From NCBI RefSeq assembly GCF_023091745.1, contig NC_068910.1:46177272-46241271 (forward strand): DNA of 64,000 nucleotides, written 5' to 3'. This stretch comes from Budorcas taxicolor. Taxonomy: Eukaryota; Chordata; Mammalia; Artiodactyla; Bovidae. Positions 56,451-64,000 of the stretch are shown piece after piece. The notes beneath the pieces were generated by a model, which was not told the DNA's origin, ran no database searches, and worked only from the letters and a program-made list of their open reading frames with translations. Each line of letters begins with the position of its first letter. The stretch's first letter is position 1. The position numbers and the translations under genes are program-made.

Positions 56451-56616
56451 CATCATTCTTAATGTCTATATTTTAAATTATTTATTATTTTATTCCACTG
56501 AATAAGTTCCATTGTTTTCTTATCTATTTCCCAGGTGTGATATTTAGGTGTTTCTTAATAGATTCAAAGGTTTTAATAACTTTTTTTCTTAGTGTGAATG
56601 CTGTGTGTTTTTATAG
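56451..56616. other. ULK4 intron 2, 3' end
   Basis: AT-rich sequence leading to the acceptor gtttttatag ending at 56616. Confidence 0.5.
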
Positions 56617-56716
56617 GTCCGTCTCACCCATGAAATTAAACACAAGAACATTGTAACTTTTCATGAATGGTATGAAACCAGCAATCATCTCTGGCTAGTT
56701 GTGGAACTCTGCACAG
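56617..56716 (+). CDS. ULK4: ULK4 coding exon (residues 47-79)
   Basis: 100-nt exon between acceptor tttttatag and donor ACAG|GTAGGA. It encodes the rest of the N-lobe: the alpha-C helix region (VRLTHEIKHKNIVTF) and beta-4/beta-5 up to the hinge (LWLVVELCT). The glutamate expected in the alpha-C helix is provided by the HEIKH segment. It starts in phase 0 and ends with one base of the next codon (Gly). The frame agrees with the exons on both sides. Sequence is typical of mammalian ULK4. Confidence 0.97.
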
Positions 56717-58313
56717 GTAGGAGTGAAGAGGTGCTACGATTATAGTCACTGTATATTGCTTTGAAAAAACATATGTAGGTTTTGTTATTTTTCACTTTTT
56801 CTTCTATTATGAATATAAGCATACTGTTGACTACATTAACTTGAACATCTGTTGTTTGATGTATTAGGGACAGGGAAAAAGCAAAGGTGTTTGGTAAGAG
56901 GAAGAGATGCAGTTTAGGGTTAACTTTGCTTTGGTATAAAATAATACTAAATCATCTTCATAAAATTTAGAGATAATTTTTAGTGATTGATCAAACAAGT
57001 TTTTCCATTCAATAAAAATAAAAGATTTGAGGTAAACTACCTATTACCTAATTAGTTCTTATTTTTTAATTCTTATGCAAAGGATACTTGCATTAGTAAA
57101 ACTTAAGCAATATAGAAAAATAGATGAATCAACAAATTCCACCACCTGGCAATAATTAGAGATAATATAGCTCTTGCTTGATAAATTTTCCAAGACTGTA
57201 TACAGAGAGCAAGGTGACTAAATACATAGGTATTGTCTGGACTTTTAGTTTCAGTGTCTTTAGGAAAAAATGTAAGAAGAACCATAGTTATACATTGAGT
57301 AATAATAAAGAATTATTAAATATTAAGATGAAATGTAATAATTTCTAGCTTTATGAGTCTCTTACCTATTGACCCTTATAATTTATAAAGCAATTATAAA
57401 AGCTTATTTGGAATAGTAAATTATTTGCATTTTGCATTTTATTTTTTGAATCAATGGGAGGAGATGGTGGTTTAATTTCTTTCATAAGATGTACACACTG
57501 TTGAGGTGATCAGGGGACTCCACCTGTTTTACTTTTTGATTCAGCAGTTATTTCTGACCCCTGGCTGTTGTAACAACCTGACTCATTTATACCTGTGTTT
57601 GGAATGGTTCCTCACCCACCAAACAAAATGAACAGAACCCAGAATGCCTCCTACCTTCATCACAGGAATTCTGATTGAACTTTTGGCTGCCAGCTAAGAC
57701 TTCTTTTTCTGTGAACTTGACTTCTAATTATAATCTTGATCCTAAAAAAAAAAAAGTTTGTTTCTGACACTTAGGTGGTAGAGTTAAGACAGGGACCTTG
57801 GAAGGATATAGACGTGGAATTCACAGTGTGTCTGCCACTAACCTATTATTTCATCAGTGGTGTACATCAGAGTTTGTAATTTTCTAACACTTAAGGAAGA
57901 GCACCTTTTTGTGTCAGGCAGTACTTGCGGAATGTGACCTAACTTTGCACGGGGGTAAAGATGACTATCCTCTGTGCAGTGTGATTTAAGTGTACCATTC
58001 TGTAGCTGTTTCTTTCCTAAGGGGTCTGGAGTGAGAGATCACAGTGCCAGAGTGATTCTTCCTTCACCCCACTGGCATATTTATAGACTATCCTTCCAGG
58101 CCGAGCAGCTATTCGCCCTCAGCTGGCTCTGGAGTGTGGAGCTTCCCGTTAGGGCTCCTGGACCGGTGTTGATTCATGAGTATGTTTCCCCGTCAGATGG
58201 TCCAGATGGACCGATTTGATCATGTTTTAATGCTCAGGTCCCAGCATGGAACCTTTCTAGAGGCACTGTGTAATGCTGGTGGGTTAAAGTGGGTGATTTT
58301 AATCAACTTGCAG
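56717..58313. other. ULK4 intron 3
   Basis: About 1.6 kb, AT-rich, with no SINE or LINE that I recognise. It is the longest stretch of the right half without a ruminant repeat. Confidence 0.5.
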
Positions 58314-58453
58314 GTGGTTCTTTAGAAATGGTTATTGCTCAAGATGAAAATCTCCCAGAAGATGTAGTGAGAGAGTTTGGGATTGACCTGCTGACTGGAT
58401 TACATCATCTTCATCAACTTGGCATTCTCTTCTGTGACATTTCTCCTGGGAAG
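58314..58453 (+). CDS. ULK4: ULK4 coding exon (residues 80-126)
   Basis: 140-nt exon between acceptor cttgcag and donor AAG|GTAATT, phase 1 to 0. It covers the hinge, the alpha-D and alpha-E helices and the catalytic-loop position. The usual HRDxKPxN motif reads FCDISPGK here: the aspartate is kept, but His, Arg, Lys and Asn are not, which is a pseudokinase feature. Read as GGSLEMVIAQDENLPEDVV at the start, close to other mammalian ULK4 with small substitutions. Confidence 0.97.
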
Positions 58454-59019
58454 GTAATTCATGAAAGTTTTGATTCCCTGACTGTTTGTGTCTCAATCTA
58501 TAATGCTTCCTCAAAGATGTTTTTATTTTTAGATACAACTTTGATATATTTAGAGCATCTTGAAATTTTTTAGTCAACATTTTTTTTTTAACAAAAGGGA
58601 GTACATAGTATTATATTTTAGGTTCCTATTTAGCAGCCTGTTGAAGTACCTTTTAGAAAGTGAAATCTCCCCTCCTTTCAGGATTCTGAGTAAGTATCAT
58701 TGCTCTTGAGGTACGTTGTGAATGATGAGCTCAATAGACCTATAGAATAAGACTCTTGGTTCCTAAATTATAGTTCACACTTATGAGACATTATTATAGT
58801 TTGATAATGACATTCTTGACAATGTGTGTTTGATTCCTGCTATTTTATATCAAACATTTTTCTTTTCTGGTAGAACTAATTACCCATTGCTAAATGTGTT
58901 TCACTGTTGCAGAGTCACAAACCTGCTTAGTGTCTGAGTCACATCAACACTGATACTGAGATGCTGTGTGTCCTGGACCAGTTACCCTTTCTCTTTGTAC
59001 CTTAGGTTTCTTGCCTGTG

Positions 59020-59060
59020 ATGGGGCGGTGGTGGGGCGGGGCGGTGGCGGGTGGGTGCAT
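59020..59060 (+). other. G-rich tract, possible G-quadruplex
   Basis: Five runs of three or more G within about 40 bases (gatggggcggtggtgggg, cggggcggtggcgggtggg) on the coding strand of ULK4 intron 4. Confidence 0.6.
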
Positions 59061-59919
59061 GCCGGTAGACATTTCAAGGAGATAGTGAGAATTACATATT
59101 ATGTTTAAGTGAAATTCATAGGACGTTTTCTGGTAGTGTGCTCGCAGCCAGTGGCACCTGTTGCCTTTCTAAGTTCATACTCTTAGGGATTGTATGTGTT
59201 GCTGGTCTTAGTTGCTACTTCTTTTCCTTTGTTAATGAAATGAAAAGTTGAATATGTTCTTGTTAAATGTTACTTTAGGCCATCTGTAGAAGAACATAAT
59301 GAAACCTACAAAAAAAAAACCTCCATAAAAACTCTCTGTAACAGCCATTCTCATTTGAAATATTCATATCCTTGTTTGGAAGACTGTAGCCGCTTAATTG
59401 TGTTACAGCTCTGAAAGCAGCTGTGGACAATATGTAAATAGATGGGTGTAACTTTGTTTCAAAAAAACCTCTATTTGTAGACATGGAAATGTCAGTTTCA
59501 TGTAATTTTCACCTGTCAAGAAGTAATATTTTCATTTTTTTCAACCATTTAGAACCATAAAAACCGTGCTTAGCTCATGCTTGTACAAACATAGGCGGTA
59601 GCAGTATATGGCCCAGAGGGTATAATGTGCCTGCCAGCTCCTATATGTGAGCTCTTTTATGAGGTCTCATATCAGCTGTTCATAATCTTGGAGCTTCAGG
59701 CTGATTTATAAGTTAACTTTTATTCTAGAGCTGGGTTTGGAGGAGTTCCAGCAGGATGCCTATTTCTGTGAATGGAGTTCTGTTGAAACAGCCACACCCT
59801 TTCATTTATGTATTGTCAGTGGTTGCAGACTTGAGAAGTCAGGGCAGAAACCGTATGTATGGCTTGCAAAGTCTAAAATATTTACTAACTTAAAAAAAAA
59901 TTATCTGCCACCTGCCGTT

Positions 59920-60085
59920 GGTTCTGCAAGTGTGTTCCCTGGACCAGCAGCATCAACATTACTTGGGACTTGTTACAAATGCAGGTTCTTGGGCCTCACC
60001 CCAGACCTGTTGAATCAGAAACTCTCAGGGTAGGGACTAGTTGTTGTCTTAACAAGGCCTTCAGGTGCTCAAAAAAAAAAAAAAG
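59920..60085. repeat. MER5A-like DNA transposon fragment
   Basis: ccctggaccagcagcatcaac, acttgttacaaatgcagg, ccccagacctgttgaatcag and aacaaggccttcaggtg follow MER5A closely. An A-run follows at 60071-60084. Confidence 0.82.
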
Positions 60086-60269
60086 TTTAAAAGTCACTGT
60101 GGTAGACTAACTGACATCCTTAGTATCTGTGACTAGAAGTAAAGAGTAAACTTTAAATTGCTTTTGAGGATCAAAAAGCCCCTTGCAAGGGAGGGAAAAG
60201 ATAAAGGTAAGAGAACACTGGTTCCTGGTATCGTTTCAATAATCAACAGATAACTTATCATCACAAATT

Positions 60270-60510
60270 GTATTAGCAGACTTGAGCACTTTTCATATGG
60301 CAGTCACGGTCAGAAGCCTTGGCATCATGTATAACCTCAATCCTTAAAACTATCTGAAGTATCACTTTCCCCATTTTATAGGTGAAGAGACTGAGATTTA
60401 CAAAGGGTAAGTAATTTCTGTAGGTTAGACTGCCAGTAAGTGGTGAACCTAGGGGTCAAATCTAGGTCTCTAACTTCAGAACCCTTAGTCTGAACCCTAC
60501 AACCCCTAGG
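60270..60510 (-). repeat. MIR-like SINE, antisense
   Basis: cttgagcacttttcatatggc, ccccattttataggtgaagag, gccagtaagtggtgaacc and aacccttagtctgaacc follow the antisense MIR order. Confidence 0.65.
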
Positions 60511-60711
60511 ACTGGTGGCTTTCCAAATCCTCTTTCAGCTGTTACTGAGGGTTCGTGAGTAGATTGTTTTATGTACATTCTTCATCTTTCCCAAAAGACT
60601 GCTGTTTCCCTCTGTGGTTTTACGGCACATTTTTCATCTGCATCTGAGAAGGGAGAATTTAATATTTGATTCTGTTAGTGCTGGAGTTACATTTCCTAAG
60701 CTTCTTTTTGG

Positions 60712-60918
60712 GGCTTCCCCAGAGGCTCAGCAGTAAAGAATCCTGCAGTGCAGAAGACCTGGGTTGGATCCTTGGGTCGGGAAGATCCCTTGGAGGAGGG
60801 CATGGCAACCCACTCCAGTAATTCCTGCCTGGAGAATCCCACGGACAGAGGAGCCTGGCGGGCTACAGTCCATAGGATTGCAAAGAGTTGGACACGACTG
60901 AAGCGACTGAGCATAGCA
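60712..60918 (+). repeat. Bov-tA SINE
   Basis: Sense Bov-tA: ggcttccccagaggctcagc, gtcgggaagatcccttgg, agttggacacgactgaagcg. In ULK4 intron 4, about 160 bases before exon 5. Confidence 0.93.
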
Positions 60919-61076
60919 TTTTTCTTTAAAAAAAAAATTCTGTTTAATTTTCTGAGTTGTGATAAAGTAAGAAAGCCAATACTCAGGGTTCTGTAGTGAG
61001 ATTATAAGAGGTACGGATGGAAATGCAAATAACACTGAATTTGAGTTTGAACACATTTGTTTCTTCACCTTCATAG

Positions 61077-61239
61077 ATACTCTTGGAAGGGCCTGGAACA
61101 CTGAAGTTTAGTAATTTTTCCTTGGCCAAAGTGGAAGGTGAAAATTTGGAAGAGTTCTTCACCTTGGTGGCAGCAGAAGAAGGAGGAGGTGACGGCGGGG
61201 AAAATGTAGTGAAGAAAAACATGAAAAGTAGAGTGAAAG
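61077..61239 (+). CDS. ULK4: ULK4 coding exon (residues 127-180)
   Basis: 163-nt exon between acceptor cttcatag and donor AAAG|GTATGA, phase 0 to 1. It encodes beta-7/beta-8 and the start of the activation segment. The DFG motif position reads NFS within LKFSNFSLAK, so the metal-binding aspartate is lost. An acidic/glycine-rich insert (VAAEEGGGDGGENV) typical of ULK4 follows, then KSRVK just before the segment leading to the APE motif, which lies in the next exon outside the window. The open frame runs on into the intron to 61493, but the donor and the loss of ULK4 similarity there show that this is read-through. Confidence 0.97.
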
Positions 61240-62984
61240 GTATGAGGCGAGCTTCAAGGTCAGAAGTCCAGTGGTGGGCCACCCAAGTCCCGTGTTTGGG
61301 AGAAAATGTCCACCTTTTATGTTGCCAGCCAAATGATGTATTGAAAATAAATGATAAGGATCCAGGAGAAGCCTGGATTTATGGATGGCTTTGTCTAGGA
61401 CCTAAGGTTTTCCATGTGGATCTAATGCCGTTTAAAGCACAGGGAACCTCTGACAAAGCCTTTTCCTTCACTTCATCACTGACCGCTCGTTAGAACGTAA
61501 GGAAGGGGATTTTGTCTCCCTTCCTGCTGTATCCTCAGCACTTATCCCCGGTGTCTGGCACACACCAGCAGCTCGGTACATATTCAGCATTGTTAAGTAG
61601 CTAATATTCTGCAAGAATGGAAGATTTTTAGGGGTACATTCTTGGGAGGTGGTTTTGACAGTGAGATGGGGCCTAGGCTGTTAGCTCGCTGTGCTTGAGG
61701 GGAAAGTGTGAAGTCAAATTTCTTTTTTCTTTCCTACTTTTTTTTTTTCCTTTTGACCGTGCCGTGTGGCATGCGGGATCCTAGTTCCCTGACCAGGAAG
61801 TCATATTTCTTATATGAGAACTTTTGATAGAAGTGATAAAGATCTTTTTTCCTAAGTTCCTGGTGCAGTACTTGAGACTTCGGACCAGTGAGACTCACCA
61901 GGAAGCAAAAGGCACTGGGAGAGAGGGCGGCATCCCTGGGCCTGGTGGTCACATGGCCTTGATGAGAATGAGATAACGTGATAGGGAGCAGCAGGTTAAC
62001 CAGAGGCCCATAAATATGAGGAAAGAAATTTAACTTTCAGGGTTACTGTTGAAGTAAAATTTCATGCCCAGGAAGAAGGCTCTTTAAATCCCCAAATATC
62101 ATTCCATGGGATGACTGGCATCCTGTGAAAATGAGTATTGTAGACTATGCTTTTATTATAGAAAACAAGGAATGTACCTTTTGAAATAGTCCCTTCTAAA
62201 GGGGAAGAGGGCTGTGTTATAGAGAAATGTCAGTTTTTAGCAGTGATGCCTGGTCACTTCTGAGCTTAATCCAAGAACAATCCCATGGGGGGCCCACGTT
62301 AACCTCTTTTCTAGTGATTGGTGATTACTCACATCGTGGGAAGGACATCTTCATTGGAAGATGGGAAACCCTGGGTTTTGGCAACTCTGTGGCTTAGAGG
62401 ATGTGAGGGTACTTTCCAGGCCTCAGCTGTTCATGTCAATAAGCAGGGTGCTTTCTAACTCTGGAATTTGGTATTTCTGGGTAATACTAAACTCTGTCCC
62501 GTGTACATGGTAAACGCTAGTACTGTTAACCAGTGGCTGCCCATTCCTCTTCTGGATGCGTGGTAGGTTTGCATTGTCCCTGCCACAGCTCACCAGGTGT
62601 GGACAGAGGTCTCTTCGAGTTGGGAGTTTTAAGAGCTGGTGTTAAGTTAACCACATTCTTTGCCCCCACCTTGCTGACTGAGGAAGCATGTACTGAAATG
62701 TAGCCTGGGTCTTGGATGGACTGACTGTGAGGGTTGAAGCTCATTGGCTGACCTCTAGGGGATGTGTAGTTTCATGATGAAGAAACTTGTGTAGTTAAGC
62801 CAGTGAGAATTTGGAGTGCTGACTTCTATATAACTTAATCTATACTAATCAAGATATGGTTGATAACAACCAAAGGTTCTTTTCTTACAACTATTTGAAT
62901 TGTTAATTTAAAAGAATATACACTTCAGTGTGCCACACCTCTTACTCAGGTGATTATTCAAAAGCTTTATATTTCAATACATTG
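61240..62984. other. ULK4 intron 5, mostly unassigned
   Basis: Contains an L2-like patch near 61525-61610 and an antisense CHR fragment (separate). No exon recognised. Confidence 0.4.
61737..61800 (-). repeat. CHR-type SINE fragment, antisense
   Basis: T-run followed by gaccgtgccgtgtggcatgc and tcctagttccctgaccagg. Truncated. Confidence 0.75.
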
Positions 62985-63756
62985 TCACATATGCAGATGA
63001 TACCACTTTAATGGTAGAAAGTGAAGAGAAACTATAAGAGCCTCTTCATGAGGTGAAAGAGGAGAGTGAAAAAGCTGGCATAAAACTCAGCATTCAAAAA
63101 ACTAAGATCATGGCATCCAGTCCCATCAATTCATGGCAAATAGAAGAGGAAAGAGTGGAAGCAGGGACAGATTTTATTTTCTTAGGCTCCAAAATCATGG
63201 CGGATGATGACTGCAGCCATGGAATTAAAAGATGCTTATTTCTTGGAAGGAAAGCTATGATAAACTTAGCATGTTAAAAAGCAGAGACATCACTTTGCCT
63301 ACAAAGGTCTGTCTAGTCAAAGCTACGGTTTTTCCAGTAGTTGTGTATGGATGTGAGAGTTGGACCATAAAGAAGGCTGAGCGCCAAAGAATTGATGCTT
63401 TTGAACTGTAGTGCTGGAGAAGACTCTTGAGAGTCCCTTGGACAGCAAGGAGATCAAACCAGTCAATCCTAAAGGGAAATCAGTTCTGAATATTCATTGG
63501 AAGGACTGTTGCTGAAGGTGAAACTCTAATACTTTGGACTCTTATGTAAAGAGCTGATTTGTTGGAAAAAACCCTGATGCTGGGAAAGATTGAAGGTGAA
63601 AGGAGAAGGGGGCAGCAGAAGATGAGATGGTTAGGTAGTATCACTGACTCAGTGGACTTGAATTTGAGCAAACTCTGGGAGATTGTGGAGGACAGAGGAG
63701 CCTGGTGTGCTGCAGTCTGTGGGGTTGCAGAGTCAGACACGACTTAGGGACTGAAA
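62985..63756 (+). mobile_element. BovB LINE 3' part, decayed
   Basis: Sense BovB from the reverse transcriptase YADD region (tatgcagatgataccac) to acacgacttagggactgaa. Several stops and indels (for example gaactgtagtgctgg), so it is the most diverged BovB copy here. In ULK4 intron 5. Confidence 0.92.
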
Positions 63757-63779
63757 GCACATGTTCTCAGCAAGTGCTG

Positions 63780-63985
63780 TACTTAGTCGCTCAGTTGTGT
63801 CTGCCTCTCTGCAATCCTGTGGACTGCAGCCTGCTAGGCTCCTCTGTCTATGGAGATTCTCCAGGCAAGAATACTGGGGTGGGTTGCCAAGATCTTCTCC
63901 AAGGGATCTTCCCAACCCAGGGATGGAACCCAGGTCTCCTGCATTGCAGGTGAATTCTTTATCGACTGAGCCAAGGGAAGCTCTC
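63780..63985 (-). repeat. Bov-tA SINE, antisense
   Basis: Antisense Bov-tA: ttagtcgctcagttgtgtctg, ttctccaggcaagaatactgg, gatcttcccaacccaggg, ending tcgactgagccaagggaagc. Confidence 0.94.
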
Positions 63986-64000
63986 TTGGCAAGTGGGACC

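Larger units (their letters stand above)
58454..61076. other. ULK4 intron 4
   Basis: Contains a G-rich stretch at 59020-59060, MER5A-like and MIR-like fragments and a Bov-tA (listed separately). The remainder is unassigned. The frame at 59737-60033 is not an exon: it overlaps the MER5A-like repeat and lacks splice sites in phase. Confidence 0.5.

Noticed and set aside
58289..58573. 94-codon frame around ULK4 exon 4
   Set aside because: It extends both sides into intron; acceptor (58313) and donor (58454) define the exon.
59737..60033. 98-codon + frame in ULK4 intron 4
   Set aside because: Overlaps a MER5A-like repeat and has no in-phase splice sites or ULK4 similarity.
61083..61493. 136-codon open frame over ULK4 exon 5
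   Set aside because: Only the part to 61239 is exon. The rest is read-through past a good donor (GTATGA) into intron, where ULK4 similarity stops.

Overview
This window is mammalian nuclear DNA from a pecoran ruminant, most probably a bovid such as cattle, buffalo, sheep or goat. The evidence is the dense population of ruminant-specific retroelements: nine BovB (RTE-type) LINE fragments, many Bov-tA SINEs, and dimeric Bov-A2 SINEs with (AGC)n tails, on a background of older CHR, L1, L2, MIR and MER5A-like repeats. I cannot fix the species from the sequence alone.

One protein-coding gene is firmly supported: the 5' part of ULK4 (Unc-51-like kinase 4, a pseudokinase) on the + strand. It has a CpG-rich promoter at about 44.17-44.86 kb and a noncoding first exon ending at 44707. 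Four coding exons follow at 51264-51401, 56617-56716, 58314-58453 and 61077-61239. They join in phase to give the first 180 codons, covering roughly the N-lobe through the start of the activation segment. The gene continues beyond the right edge.

A second CpG island at about 16.2-17.35 kb has a good minus-strand splice donor at 16528. By conserved mammalian gene order (ULK4 and TRAK1 lie head to head) it is probably a TRAK1 promoter with its first exon. In that case bases 1-16.5 kb would be intron 1 of TRAK1, and 17.4-44.2 kb would be the divergent intergenic interval. No TRAK1 coding sequence is visible, so this is inference.

Layout. 1-16 kb: putative TRAK1 intron with SINEs, an L1 3' end (8.7-9.4 kb) and a BovB (10.3-11.5 kb) that carries a nested Bov-A2. 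16.2-17.35 kb: CpG island. 17.4-44 kb: intergenic, with an L2 split by an L1, BovB copies at 20.7, 31.6, 35.5 and 38.5 kb (the last with a 390-codon open reverse transcriptase frame), and an L1 at 40.6-43.1 kb carrying five SINE insertion sites. 44.2-44.9 kb: ULK4 promoter, containing a diverged tandem duplication of about 268 bp with four CCAAT boxes. 45-51 kb: ULK4 intron 1, with a decayed endogenous retrovirus pol remnant interrupted by BovB. 51-64 kb: ULK4 coding exons and repeat-rich introns.

The most unusual structure is at 54989-56360. A Bov-tA is split by a retroinsertion of about 1.3 kb flanked by a 15-bp target-site duplication. The insert ends in poly(A) with an AATAAA signal on the minus strand, begins exactly at a Bov-A2 head, and was later hit by a BovB. 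It looks like a SINE-headed transcript with 3' transduction, or a template-switch chimera.
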